Shown piece after piece: positions 1 to 11,282 of a stretch of DNA of 64,000 nt. Under the pieces are notes generated by a model. It searched no databases, was not told the DNA's origin, and saw nothing but the letters and a program-made list of their open reading frames with translations. The position numbers and the translations under genes are program-made. Origin of the DNA: Ligustrum vulgare (taxonomy: Eukaryota > Streptophyta > Magnoliopsida > Lamiales > Oleaceae). Position 1 is the first letter of the stretch. Each line of letters opens with the position of its first letter. Location: the NCBI GenBank assembly GCA_963555705.1, contig OY743172.1, positions 23,435,446-23,499,445 of the forward strand, in the 5' to 3' direction.

Positions 1-531
1 TACTTATAATCTCAACATCTCATCATAACTTCATAAAACTGGCTTGCTATTTCTCGTTTAGTCTAAACGATAGATATTCCGAAAATATTGTCTAATCTTT
101 TCTGTTGACTTCTCGTAAATGGTGTAATGTCTAAAATCAATTATGTAAAGTCCAGTTAGGGTTCATCGTTTCTAAATTCGAGGACAAAAATTATTATAAA
201 ATCATTCTTAAATCATATTATTCCCATTATGCTCAACACTCGTTCTCTTTCTTTTCTTTCTTTCTGAAAAATTTCTCGTTATGCTCCAAAACTCATTTCT
301 TTCTTTCTTATTCGGATACAATCTCTTTCTATTTCTCTTCATTCTTTCTCATAAATCAGTAAAATAAGTATCCGAAATACTGAAATAACGTTAAACATCA
401 TAAACTTCTTTACCTCAGAGTTGGTGAAACGAATGATGGCAGTGGCAATCTTCATCAATAATAATTTAATAGTGTAAAATGTTTCTTGAAATTTCTTTTT
501 GAAAATTTTCCAGTCTACAGAAACGCAGACT
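1..531 (-). mobile_element. Probable internal leader of an LTR retrotransposon, cut by the hAT insertion
   Basis: This stretch continues, across the hAT insertion, from the primer-binding site at 4316-4328. The 8-bp target duplication at 524-531 joins directly to 4316 when the hAT is removed. It should therefore be the untranslated leader of the minus-strand retrotransposon whose 5' LTR is 4332-6072. I see no gag reading frame. It is AT-rich with runs of TTTCTTTC. The assignment rests on position only, and the rest of the element lies outside the window. Confidence 0.4.
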
Positions 532-543
532 TAGAGTTGGCAA
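532..543 (+). repeat. hAT left terminal inverted repeat
   Basis: TAGAGTTGGCAA, the exact reverse complement of 4296-4307. It follows the 8-bp duplication CGCAGACT at 524-531. Confidence 0.95.
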
Positions 544-704
544 ACGGGCCGAGCCGCTCGTCGGCTCGGCTCGCGAAAACACGAGCCGAGGGCGGCTCGG
601 CTCGTCAAAAAACGGGCTCGTGGACGAGCCAATCAGTCCAGTTGAACCACGAGCCGAGCCAAGCTCGGCTCGTGGTTCAACGAGTAGCTCGCCGGCTCGT
701 GTAT
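544..704. repeat. hAT left subterminal repeat cluster
   Basis: A GC-rich cluster of the hexamer GGCTCG and its complement CGAGCC in both orientations, unlike the AT-rich surroundings. Subterminal repeats of this kind are the usual binding sites of hAT transposases, read through the BED zinc finger. That they serve so here is inferred from position. Confidence 0.75.
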
Positions 705-1328
705 AAAAAAAAAAAAAAATCGTGTTTTTTACCGTTCAAAATTTAAAAAAAAAAAAAAACAATACAATACAATATTAATATATAATATATTACAATTACA
801 CACAAAAAAAAAAAAAAAAAAAATTAAAATTTTTTGTGACCGTTGCGTGACCAGCAACGGTCACTTTTTAAAATGTGACCAATTTTGGTCACATTTTAAA
901 AAGTGACCGTTTGTGACCAGCAAGCAACGGTCACTTTAATTTTTTTTATTATTTTTTTTTTCTTCCTACATTTTTTTCTATAAATACTACACTTATTTCA
1001 AATTTTTTCTACAATTCTATTACACTACATCTACATCTACTACAATTCTCAAATTTAATTCTTATTCTACATTACAAATCTTCAAGTCTACTACACACTC
1101 TCTAGTCTCTTCTCTTCTTGTACTCTACCAACATTTTTATTCTATTTTCTACAATTATAATTTCTACATTACAAATATACCACAAGTTTGATATTTCAAT
1201 TTAAGATTCTTTGATTCTCTTAGTTATAATATATTTCATATTTCAGTTTCAATTTATCATTACATCTCTCAATTACACGTATTCTATTTTATATTTCAAT
1301 TTTTTCACACCACATCACATACAAAAAA

Positions 1329-3578
1329 ATGGATCCCAGCAACCGAAGATTTATTAATGAATTGTTCGATGGTCCACCTGGATTTGGGGGGCATCATGAT
1401 GATTCAACACCACAATCTCACGTTCATTTCGACGATCAATTTGCCGGTCTCAACGACTTACCAATTCCCGAAAACATTGAAGAAGATCCATTAAATCAGC
1501 GAATAGATTTAGACGATATTGAAGAAGATGCGGATGTTCAAATCTTACAAGATGATCCCGATATTCTCGACACAAGAGGAAAAAGAAAAGTCAGAAAAGG
1601 TAAGAAGCCAACTGCAAAGTGTTGGGATCACTTTAAATTAGTCAAAACGGGGAAAATAATTGAAGGAGAAGCTGAATTCAAAGCTGTGTGCAAATATTGT
1701 GCACAACAATTAGCCTGGTCAAAGGGAATTTGTACTACACACCTGAACCGTCACTATCGCAAGTGTCAGCCCAAACACGGCTTCGTTGAATCGAATCAAA
1801 GTCAACTACAATTTGGTTCATCGTCCGCTAGTGCTTCTGGAGTGGGATCTACAACACTTTCAAATTGGATGTATTCCGAAGCAGAGAATCGAACTGGGTT
1901 GGTTCAATTCGTTGCGGGGGCGGAGTTGCCACTAAGCATAGTGGACAATGAACACTTTGTTACATACATCAAACGTTATCTTCAACCCAAGTACCAAGGT
2001 ATTACTCGAAACACTCTACGTTCTGATACAATACAATATTATCTTAAAACTAAGAAACAATTAATAGTCGATTTAAATAACTACGGTGGTGTTATTTCTT
2101 TTACTTCTGATCTTTGGGAAGGAATTAACAAAAAAGGTTATATTGCTGCAACTGCACACTACATTGATCCACTTTGGGTTATGCATAAAAAAATTATTGC
2201 TTTTAAAATTCTAGAATTTCCTCATAACGCAACCAACATATTTAATGCTATACTTGAAATTGTTAGAGAATATGGCTTTGAAAATAAAATTCGATCATTT
2301 ACTTTCGATAATGCTAGTGTAAATAAACCTGTAGTAGATAAATTATGTAGAATTCTTAATCCGGATTTTGGTGATTTCTTATTCCATGTTAGATGTGTAT
2401 GTCATATTTTAAATTTAATTATTCAAGATGGTTTGAAACATATTAAAGATGAAATGGATAAAATTCGAGATGCTATAGTATACATAACTATTTCACCGAG
2501 TAGAAAACAATATTTTGAAACAATGTGTTCACAATACAATTTAGATTCTAAAAAATTTATCACCGACGTAGACCATAGGTGGAACTCCACATACTTGTTA
2601 CTTAAATCATGCGAAGGTTATGAACACATAATAATGGAATATTATAACAGTAGAACACTTAAAAAAGACGATGATCCTCTATTAATAGAATCGGATTGGG
2701 AAGCTGCTTTTAAAGTGAAAAAGTTTTTAACAAGTTTTTATGATTCAACCAATATATTATCCGGGGTATATTACCCAACTAGTTCAAGAGTTCTTGAACG
2801 TCTTTATATTATTGCAAGAACTTTTTATAGATATAGATACGAGTCATTTTTTACTGAAATGATAATTGCTATGGAAATAAAATTTAGAAAATATTGGGAA
2901 GATTTACCTATGTTATTTCCCTTAGCATGCATAATGGACCCACGTTTTAATTTAAAGGGTACGAAAATTCTTGTTTCAAAAATCAATAGCTCATTGATTT
3001 TGGATAAACCTATTACTTATAATAATTTAGAGAGCACGTTAATAAACATGTATACTGTATATGCTGCACGATTAGGAACTACTATTAATCATACTCAATC
3101 TGCACCATCACATGACACTACACTTGGAGATGATGAAGTTGAATTATACAATTTAATGGAAGAAATGACTCAAGCACAAGGAACTTCTTCTTACAGTATG
3201 TCTTCTAGTTCTAGTATCAACGAATCAGGTTCACTTCAAATACCTGAAGAATTGAAAATTTATTTTGGACAAGAACTACTTAGAAATGTGGAGTCTACTA
3301 ATTCTTTAGAATTTGATTTACTTCATTATTGGCGAACAAACGAACGAAAATATCCGATTGTTTCCGCCATTGCAAAAGATCTACTAACACCTCCGGTTAG
3401 CACGGTAGCTTCGGAGTCCGCTTTTAGTGCAGGTAAAAGGGTTTTATCAGAAGTCAGGAGCCGACTCAAAGAAGATATTTTGGAAGCGTTGATGTGTGTT
3501 AAAGATTGGCAAGACGGTGATTTACGCGTACAACATAAGTATGCCGAAATTGCATGCAATCAGGTAAATGATATTTAA
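1329..3578 (+). CDS. hAT-family transposase (BED zinc finger, RNase H-like core, hATC dimerization domain)
   Basis: Single-exon ORF of 749 aa that would cut and paste the surrounding element. An acidic N-terminus (about 1-80) leads to a basic nuclear-localization-like stretch (RGKRKVRKGKK, 83-93). A BED zinc finger follows at about 97-146, with likely zinc ligands C121, C124, H138 and H142. The central part matches plant RICESLEEPER/DAYSLEEPER-type transposases, including TSDLWEG and the run CHILNLIIQDGL. The C-terminal hATC dimerization region (about 672-745) has the typical YPIVSAIAKDLL and ASESAFSAGKRVL motifs. The start lies just after an A-rich leader and the length is normal for the family. 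There is no stop or frameshift. Domesticated SLEEPER genes look similar, but the intact inverted repeats and target duplication mark this one as a real transposon. Confidence 0.95.
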   Translation: MDPSNRRFINELFDGPPGFGGHHDDSTPQSHVHFDDQFAGLNDLPIPENIEEDPLNQRIDLDDIEEDADVQILQDDPDILDTRGKRKVRKGKKPTAKCWDHFKLVKTGKIIEGEAEFKAVCKYCAQQLAWSKGICTTHLNRHYRKCQPKHGFVESNQSQLQFGSSSASASGVGSTTLSNWMYSEAENRTGLVQFVAGAELPLSIVDNEHFVTYIKRYLQPKYQGITRNTLRSDTIQYYLKTKKQLIVDLNNYGGVISFTSDLWEGINKKGYIAATAHYIDPLWVMHKKIIAFKILEFPHNATNIFNAILEIVREYGFENKIRSFTFDNASVNKPVVDKLCRILNPDFGDFLFHVRCVCHILNLIIQDGLKHIKDEMDKIRDAIVYITISPSRKQYFETMCSQYNLDSKKFITDVDHRWNSTYLLLKSCEGYEHIIMEYYNSRTLKKDDDPLLIESDWEAAFKVKKFLTSFYDSTNILSGVYYPTSSRVLERLYIIARTFYRYRYESFFTEMIIAMEIKFRKYWEDLPMLFPLACIMDPRFNLKGTKILVSKINSSLILDKPITYNNLESTLINMYTVYAARLGTTINHTQSAPSHDTTLGDDEVELYNLMEEMTQAQGTSSYSMSSSSSINESGSLQIPEELKIYFGQELLRNVESTNSLEFDLLHYWRTNERKYPIVSAIAKDLLTPPVSTVASESAFSAGKRVLSEVRSRLKEDILEALMCVKDWQDGDLRVQHKYAEIACNQVNDI

Positions 3579-4149
3579 CTTTACATTTTCAATTTCTTTA
3601 TTATACATATAAAATATAATATAATTTTGATTTCAAAATAAAAATTGTACACGTAACAAATTATTCGTGTACAATTTTAACTCCGCCTACTAGAATACTG
3701 AATATTCAATTATTCAAATAAGACTATTTAGTAGCCGGTCCCAAGCCCGGAAAAAAGGAGGAGGGTTTAATTTTATTTTTTAACCTTTTAAATTTTAATT
3801 TATTTCGACTTTCAATTTAATTCTCTAATAATATTAATAACTAACAAACATTGTTTTTTTTAACTTATGAAGTTATTAATAATTTATTTAATACATAACT
3901 TATTAGTTATTAATATTATACTTATAACTTATAAGTTATAACTATTTAAGAATTTTTATCAATAATATTAAATATATTAATATTTAAGATTTCAAATATT
4001 TTAGATATCGATTAGATTGTCGACTAAGTGTCTAAGTCTAAATAAATCAATATAAGATCATAAGACGGTAAGACAAGATTCACAAGTCACAAGAGGGATT
4101 TTTTAAAATGATAAGACCTTTAATATAAAAAAAAAAAAAAAAAAAAAAA

Positions 4150-4295
4150 CGAGCTAAACGAGCCGAGCTCGCGGCTCGCAGCTCGTGGGCCAAGCCGAAC
4201 TCGGCCAGGTCAAACGAGCCGAGCCTAAGCTCGGCTCGTTTGACCCGAGCTCGTTGCTCGGCTCGTCCGTTTGACGAGCCGAGCTTTGCGAGCCA
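4150..4295. repeat. hAT right subterminal repeat cluster
   Basis: Mirror counterpart of the left cluster: many CGAGCC/GGCTCG words just inside the right inverted repeat, next to a poly-A tract at about 4127-4149. Confidence 0.75.
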
Positions 4296-4307
4296 TTGCC
4301 AACTCTA
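4296..4307 (-). repeat. hAT right terminal inverted repeat
   Basis: TTGCCAACTCTA, the exact reverse complement of 532-543. It is followed by the second copy of the target duplication, CGCAGACT at 4308-4315. Confidence 0.95.
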
Positions 4308-4315
4308 CGCAGACT

Positions 4316-4328
4316 GGCTCTGATACCA
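4316..4328 (-). promoter_or_regulatory. Primer-binding site (initiator tRNA-Met) of the LTR retrotransposon
   Basis: On the minus strand this reads TGGTATCAGAGCC, the standard plant primer-binding site complementary to the 3' end of initiator tRNA-Met. It lies three bases inside the LTR end at 4332 and fixes the element's orientation as minus. Confidence 0.85.
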
Positions 4329-5091
4329 AACTGTAACGCCCCGAGTTCCGTGAAACCCGAAACGCTACTTCGTCTCTCTTTAAAATATATATTTAACAAA
4401 TATTGCGGAAATAAATGAATTTTAAGAAAATCCAAACATCACATTCATTTGAAAAATTTCAACGGAACTCACATTTAAATAAATGCACTTGAGAAACATT
4501 CCATAAAATTCCAAAACTCAGATAAATAAACAAGTTCCAAAAATCTCAACTTTCAAAATAATTTAAAAATAACTGTTTGCCATCATTGCCCATCATTCGT
4601 CACCACTTCTGATCTCTGCAAATGTTGTTAAAAACGAAGTGAGCATTTCAAAAGAAATACTCAGCAGACTCATCGTCAATAATTAATTTACAAGATAATT
4701 GAACACGTAATCATGCAAATAATACAATGACATTCTCTTCTTAATCATAGGCATCACATAGTGAATGCAAATGAACATACTCTTCTCTTATGCGCTAACG
4801 TATATAAGTTATGACATGCATAACAAAATTTCTCTTTATCTCATAAGAGATCCTCTTGTCTTATCTCATATGAGATATTCTTATCTTATGCAATTAAGCA
4901 TATAATCACGTAAATCCATATAACACATACAATTATAATATTAATAAATTAGTGGGGGCGAGTTTACCTTAAACTTAACGAGTGTGGTTGAGCGGGAATG
5001 ACTTCAATCTTTCAAATCTCCTTACGCCTCGTCTAACCCATAAGTTACATTAGTCTTTTGAAATTTATAGTTTAAAAATGATAATTTACAA

Positions 5092-5355
5092 TTTGGGGAC
5101 TGAAATTGATGATTTGAAAGTCGAGGGACTAAAATGAATATTTTTGAAAGGTGAGGGACTAAAATGAATATTTTGAAAGTTGAGGGACTAAATGAATATT
5201 TTGAAAGTTGATGGACTAAAATGAAAACTTTTGAAAGTCGAGGGACTAAATGAATATTTTGAAAGTTGAGGGACCAAAATGTATACTTTGAAAGTTGAGG
5301 GACTAAAATGTATACTTTTGAAAGTTGAGGGCCTAAAATGTAAATTTTCAAATGT
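5092..5355. repeat. Minisatellite inside the LTR, about 9 units of about 28-31 bp
   Basis: Degenerate tandem copies of GAAAGTTGAGGGACTAAAAT followed by a short AT spacer. Related units occur in the LTR at 58980-59230 and in the TRIM element at 36770-37030. Confidence 0.85.
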
Positions 5356-5516
5356 TGAATTGAAACTCAAAACGAATATTAAAATATAGGGCTGAAATAA
5401 TAGATTTTAAAAATACTCACAAGAAAAAATATTTCTCTCTATTTTTCTCTCTACTATTTTTCTCTCTCTATATTTTTCTCTCTTGTATTGATGAATTTTC
5501 CTCTCCAAGTCATGCT

Positions 5517-5526
5517 CTATTTATAG
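5517..5526 (-). promoter_or_regulatory. TATA box of the LTR promoter
   Basis: The minus strand reads CTATAAATAG within the LTR, oriented toward the element's interior. Assigned by motif and position only. Confidence 0.5.
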
Positions 5527-6072
5527 TAAGAATTGGGGGGACAATTTGGAGTGAAAAGAATTTAAAAATGATAAATTGATGGGAAAAGAAAAAGAAAAGA
5601 AATGGATTAGTGAAGAAATTAGGTTGGAATGGAGTGGAAAGTGGTGTAAAGTATTAGTTGGAGATACTTTGTGATTTGATAAAGAAGAAGAAAGAAGGAG
5701 CTAACATGGGGAGAATAATTTGGTAGAATTAGTTAGGTAGGATTAGTTTAGGATAATTAACTAAAAATTCGATTAAATTTAATTAGGAAATGTATTAAAA
5801 ACGGATATATTTTGGATTGAAAATAAATTTGAGAATAAATAAATTTTGAGATAAAATTGAATTTCGTATTTGGACTTAAAATAATTTAATAAGGAAAATT
5901 GAGATATTTCTAATAAATTTGGAATTGGACTCGAATTTAGAATAAATTTAATTTCACTTGTAAATGGCTAGACGAGTGCGATTGTTCTTAAATAATGATC
6001 TTTAAAATTTGGAGAGTTGTAACGATAATTTTTTTTTTTTTTTTTAAAACTTGAAATTTCTTGATCGCTACA

Positions 6073-8250
6073 CATATGAACTACTTATTGTTTAATGTAG
6101 ATATATATTAGGTAAAATGTAAGCAAATTTATAGTTCTAACATATAATAATTATATTTTCTTAATTCGTGTAAAAATATAAATGAGTATATTTTTATGGA
6201 ACAGAGAGAGTATCAAATAAGAAATCATTATTCGAAATTTCTCTAATAAGAAAATACTGACAATATGCGTGCACGTACCAAAACTAGTGAAACTTAAAAA
6301 GAGAAATGAAGGAGTGGAAACACAAATCCCCACATCTCTGGATGAAGAGTGAAGACTTAACGACACTGTATTTGTGCTGTTTGGTGTCACACTTTTCAGC
6401 TAGTGGGGAGACTAATTGCAACTCTACATTGGAGTTAAAACTTTTTTTTTTTCAAAAAAATAAAAATAAAAAAGGCAAAGAATCCGAACCGCCAAACACG
6501 GGAAAACTAGTATCGGGTCGATGGGTCGGTTCAAAATCAGCCGGGTCGTCAACGTTTCGTCCGAGTTTCTTAAACCAAATTTTTTACATTTTATGACCCA
6601 ATTTTTCAATCGGGTCACGAGTTTGCCAGTCTGGTCTGGAACAACATTAGCCCCCACATCCTCAATGTTTGCAATCCCTTCAATTTTTGAAATGCTCATG
6701 AAAGTGCATATAGAGCTAGGGAATCTGTCACCCACGCCTGTTACTTCATTAACATTAATAGGCATAAAAAATGAACGGTGAATATATGAGTGATTGTACG
6801 ATATTTGTCATTATTGTCTTTCACTGTAAAATTAGTTGGATTTGATCGTTCAACTTTCCATCAAACTTTCAAATTTAAGGAGGCATTATTGTTACTTGAT
6901 TCTATCCCCCCTAAATAGAAAACATCAAAACACGTGGTCGATACAGTTTATTTGATTTTTACACAAACAATAATTTTTTATCTCCTTGTCCACGACCACG
7001 AGCACAAGCTCCATGCTGTGTGCTAGTTTGTTCGTTTTTTGTCTAGGTTTTTTTAACAAAGATGCCTACATTTTGTGAGAGGAAGACAATGTGAATTTAA
7101 TGTGCAATATGTATGCGGGCGTAGGCAAAAATGTGAAAATGTGTTCATGAAGTTGTAGAATTTAAGTAAGTTACAACATGAATGATAGTCTTGGGTATTG
7201 CACGGTGAGGAAAAAAAACTGCAAACTAGAAAAATAAATTATGCACATAATGAGTTGGTAAAAAATAATAAATTTTTTCGAAATGGCAATACTTGTTACC
7301 AAAACTGCCAACTGGTAATCTGATCTTATGTTAGTGGGTGGTTACATAAAAATGGAGAATTATATTTATATTTAGGGGGGGGGGGGGGGGGGGGGGGGGG
7401 AGGAACTCAATTCCGGAACCACTAGGTAATTGGTAATTGCAAAAAAATTATGTCAATTGAAATTTTTGAAGGGAAAAAGATTTCAAAATCTCAGATTTTT
7501 TTTTTTATTAATAATATAAATATAGATTTTATTCGTCTTTCATCGTTATAGTGAAAAACTATCGACCTTAGCTTGTTGACTATACCCAAGGCAAGTCTAT
7601 CATAATAATACTATGAAATATTAGATACTTCTTAATGATAAATTCGACTTAAACTAAAGTTTATCTTTTGTTGAGTATACTCAAGGAGAAAAGTTTTAGG
7701 GGCAAATTAAGTAAACACGTAAGATGTGTGAAAATAAATAGTTGTCGGCTTAATGATCTAAGATTTGTATGGAGATACAATCGATAAGAGTATCTATCCA
7801 AACGTTTTATCAAGGCTTGTCGAGAAGCCTCAAGATCTTGATATAATAAATAATATCCTAGCCTGCTAAGAATCCAGTATGAATTTCATTAATATATGTA
7901 AGAGGGTCATAAATTTATTTTAAAATAGTTGGAGCATAATTAATTTAATTCAAATACATGTTAAAATTAATTGATATATCTTTATCTTTATTAATTATTT
8001 ATTTCTCGACATTCATCATTTTGAATCTCGAGTAACCATATAATTTTTAGAGGCACACTGAAAGTCAATTATCTGACTAGATCAAATTTCTCGAATAACA
8101 CTATAATCTGAAAATTGTTCTCAAGCATGAAAAATTAGATGCTTCATTGAATAGCCCTTTCCAGAAGTTCCCATTGAGGACTCAATTGTGGATGTGACTG
8201 CTTAACACATTGATAACAATAATAGTGCAACATATGTGATACTTGCGACT
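6073..8250. other. AT-rich intergenic region with no recognizable gene
   Basis: Short overlapping ORFs at 6306-6781 on both strands have no recognizable domain and look like chance frames. A pure G run lies at 7375-7400. I see no coding or structural RNA feature. Confidence 0.6.
7375..7400 (+). repeat. Poly-G homopolymer of 26 G
   Basis: Twenty-six consecutive G in an AT-rich setting, capable of forming a G-quadruplex. Runs like this are also typical places for sequencing or assembly length errors. Confidence 0.9.
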
Positions 8251-8630
8251 ATGTCACCTAAGTTACAAAAGTAGTATAAGAGTATGAATGCTAATATTGT
8301 GATTATTCACCTCAAAGAGTTGTACGATAAACAATCACATGTTAAAATATATGAGATTTTCAAGCTATTATACTACTCAAAATCACAGAAGAATTTTCAA
8401 TCAGTGTCATGTACTGAATATGATTGGTTACATTGAGAAGTTGTCTCAATTGGATTCAGTAGTGAGTCGTGAACAAAGTGTTGACTTATTTCTGTAATCT
8501 CTGCCAAAGAGCTATTCAAAGTTCATGAAGAATTTTAACATGAATGAATTCAAGCGCACACTCCTTAAGTTATTGAATATGCTTAAAATCGTTGAGTCTA
8601 ATGTCAAGTTTGATACTAGTGCAGGTCTTG
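8251..8630 (+). pseudogene. Decayed Copia gag fragment (UBN2-type)
   Basis: Read in pieces on the plus strand it gives typical Copia gag segments: MSPKLQK, then HLKELYDKQS, then (after a frame change near 8420) IGYIEKLSQLDS, VDLFL-stop-SLPKSYSKF and MKNFNMNEFKRTL. There are several in-frame stops (for example after MSPKLQK and after VDLFL) and at least one frameshift. It is a fragment without recognizable pol or LTRs, so an old relic. Confidence 0.75.
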
Positions 8631-10327
8631 ACCATTGATTAGGACATATATTAATAAAAAAATTCCTCCATCATTTTTTACATTTTTTAAAAAAATTGAT
8701 TAATAAAATGTTGCCATGTTCCCATTTATAAACAATATTTATAAACAACCATTTATAAACAATTTACCAATCAGAAGTGTGTTTGATTACTTACATTTTT
8801 CATGAAAAATGTCAAATTAGTATTTTTCTTGATTTGTGTTTGATTCAAACATTTTTCATGAAAAATATTTTCCATGTACAAGTTCTTAAAGCATATTTTA
8901 ACCAATTTTTCACCAAATATTTTCCTTTTCATTGTTTCAAATGGAAAGAATTTCCATGTAATTTTCTCTCGAGTGAGAAAACATTTGGATGAATATTGGC
9001 CTAAACAATGCATTAACTATTTGTACTCAGAAAATATTTGTTATTCTTTTCGTCCCTTAAAGATAGGTCTGTTTTTATTTTCATATAGATTAAGAAAACA
9101 TAATTAATATATGTTGGAACTATAAATTTACTGAGAACATCCACATTGAATGTGTTAAAATATTTTTTAGTTGAAGATGTTAACTAATAGTCAATTTTAT
9201 GTCTACATTTAATATATTAACTTCAATTTTATTTCTACACATTATGGTCTTGCATGAATAAACACAAGCATTTTGAAAAATTCCCTGGATCCGTTGGATA
9301 GTGCAAATCTTTGCAAGCTTATGTATGTGGTCTTGCTTTTATTAATATTTTAAAGGTTAGTTCCTCTGATTTTTGGACAACGTTCGGATGTTAAGTGGAG
9401 CGATATAAAGATCCGTAATTTTGAATTTTATCAGCTAGCTTACTTGGATTTTCTATCTATAATTTTAAGAATTCGATTGGTTTTATAGTGTAGAATGTAT
9501 TACTGTTAAAATGTGTTACTCAAACTTAACAAAAAATATGACAGCACTGTGATTTGAGTTTTGCAGATTTTATTTTGAGAATAGGTGATAGACAAGAACA
9601 CACTATAAACGGAGATCTCATTTCACTTCCTAAATAAATGCTCATTGAAGAGGTAAATGACTATTCATCAGAAATGATGTTAATTCATGACACCTTTACA
9701 GAGTTGAGATAATTTTTCAAAAAGATAACACACACACACACAAAGATTATTGTTTACAATGAGCTATTACTACGACAAGTGTACAATATTATGTAATCAA
9801 CCGATACGTTCTCCCAATAAAATTAGTAATTATTAATTTTACTGTTAGTAAATGCAGCCCTAAAGATCTCTATGAATATTTCGCCAAACTCATAAGATAT
9901 CATATCACAGTTAATCAATCATCAAAAGTCAATTGCCAAAAGGTATATGCCAAGTTCAAGTTACTATTCGTATTGTCATATCCAAACCCTTATCTAATTG
10001 CATCTATATTTCTATGCATTTAATAAATTATCAATATTCTTCATTATAACATCTAACAAAATGATCTATCATTTTATTTTATCTTTATTACAATTCCTAC
10101 TTTAATTACGTGACTATTAACAACTAATAATCACAAATTTTGAAAATGTTAAAAAACTATAATATTATTTCAAGATCACGTGCACAGTATGTGTATATCA
10201 CCAGTTGCAGCAAATGTCCTCAACATTTGTTGAAGGTTGCACCTATGTCCCCAAACATTTTATTATACTTCTATTACAAATATTCCATTTATTAAACCGT
10301 ACCAAAGTCGTTTAGAAGGAACATTGA
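8631..10327. other. AT-rich intergenic region with fold-back fragments, no gene
   Basis: Around 8775-8870 the word CATTTTTCATGAAAAATG and relatives recur beside GTGTTTGATT words. These resemble the ends of the Harbinger-type elements at 19899 and near 32700. Otherwise I see no supported gene. Confidence 0.5.
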
Positions 10328-10513
10328 GCCCCTGTTTGAGACCCAATATTTCAAATAATGTAGTTTGTAATAATAAATTTTTTAAGAATATATGATTGAA
10401 AAATACAAAATTTTTTGGGTTTATGGACAGATTATTTTATCGATAGAATGTAACTGAAAATATTTTAAAAAAAAAAAAAATTAAAGTTTAAATAATGAGT
10501 ACCAAATCGAGGA
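10328..10513. mobile_element. MITE, copy A (CCCCTGTTTGAGACCC family)
   Basis: About 185 bp with partly matching inverted ends (GCCCCTGTTTGAGACCC at the left; GAGTACCAAATCGAGGAT at the right) and a central poly-A. A clear sister copy lies at 43881-44073 in an intron of the RhoGAP gene, which is what shows this is a dispersed repeat. No TTA/TAA duplication is obvious. Confidence 0.6.
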
Positions 10514-11282
10514 TGATTAACTCCCAATTGAATTGAAGAGCTCCAAGGGCTTCCCCATTTTTTTTTTATCACATCTCATTCCGCAAAAAGATACAATTAT
10601 CAACTAAGAAAGTTACAGAACTTAAAACATCAGGTCAATATTTTAATATTTTTTAGTGATGAGATCCTAATGCTGAATTTATTAACAAAAGAATCATATC
10701 CAACTACAATATTATCACTCTTAAGGCCACTCATTTTCTCATTCTTCCCGGCAAACACTAAAATAAAGCAACAAAAAGGGATTCAGGAATTCAATCCTTC
10801 GACAACAAAACCTGAGCTCCCAATGGATTTGGATAAATCTGAAGCTGATGACAAACGTGTTCTCATTATAATGAGTATGAGAGAAGAAAAACCAAGGAGA
10901 AGAAGAAAAAGGATCAATTTAATGATGTTATAGGGTAGCCTTGCCCTTTTCTAGCACATATTTTCTTTAAGAAGCTTTACGGAGAGGAAGGACTCCATAT
11001 GTAGAAACAAATATTAGACATAGAACATTATTTTTCGTTAGGAATTTGTTTGCATCTGCCACGCAAGATATAGAATAGAACTACATATGAAGAAACAAAA
11101 TTTTCAAAGACTACTATTTAAATAAATAGTATTTCTTAGACAGAGATTCACTTGCATATTTTCATTTGTCAACTAGGTGTTTGTGCCGACCGGTTAAAAA
11201 TACAACTGCAGCTTCTGTATTAGATAGCAACAGCAGCCAGAAATACATGACAGCTATAAAATACTATGATGTACTCTTCGTC
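10514..11282. other. Intergenic region with no supported gene
   Basis: An 87-codon frame at 10670-10933 ends in a basic Arg/Lys tail but shows no domain or family resemblance and is not called. The part nearest 11282 is probably 3' UTR of the phospholipase-like gene. Confidence 0.4.

Larger units (their letters stand above)
532..4307 (+). mobile_element. Complete hAT DNA transposon, apparently autonomous
   Basis: The element is 3,776 bp. Its ends are perfect 12-bp inverted repeats, TAGAGTTGGCAA at 532-543 and TTGCCAACTCTA at 4296-4307. An 8-bp target duplication, CGCAGACT, lies at 524-531 and 4308-4315, the length expected for hAT. Both ends carry dense GGCTCG/CGAGCC subterminal repeats, and the interior holds one uninterrupted transposase ORF. 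It landed immediately next to the primer-binding site of an LTR retrotransposon. Perfect ends, perfect duplication and an open ORF argue for a recent, possibly still mobile copy. Confidence 0.95.
4332..6072 (-). mobile_element. 5' LTR (about 1.74 kb) of a minus-strand LTR retrotransposon
   Basis: On the minus strand it runs from TGTAGCGATCAAG (right end) to CGGGGCGTTACA (left end), so it has TG...CA ends. The primer-binding site follows directly at 4316-4328. A TATA-like CTATAAATAG lies on the minus strand at 5517-5526. The LTR contains a minisatellite (5092-5355). A diverged relative starts at 58087 and shares the CGCCCCGAG end, the block around 4620-4700 and the block around 4950-5100. The second LTR and the coding region are outside the window. 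The family (probably Gypsy or a non-autonomous derivative) cannot be fixed. Confidence 0.75.

Noticed and set aside
486..746. 86-codon plus-strand reading frame
   Set aside because: It lies across the hAT left end and its GGCTCG repeats; composition only.
5022..5370. Repetitive minus-strand frame with 'LVPQLSK' repeats
   Set aside because: Translation of the LTR minisatellite, not a protein gene.
6306..6781. Overlapping frames on both strands
   Set aside because: Mutually overlapping, no domain, likely chance.
10670..10933. 87-codon frame with basic tail
   Set aside because: No recognizable domain and no supporting context.
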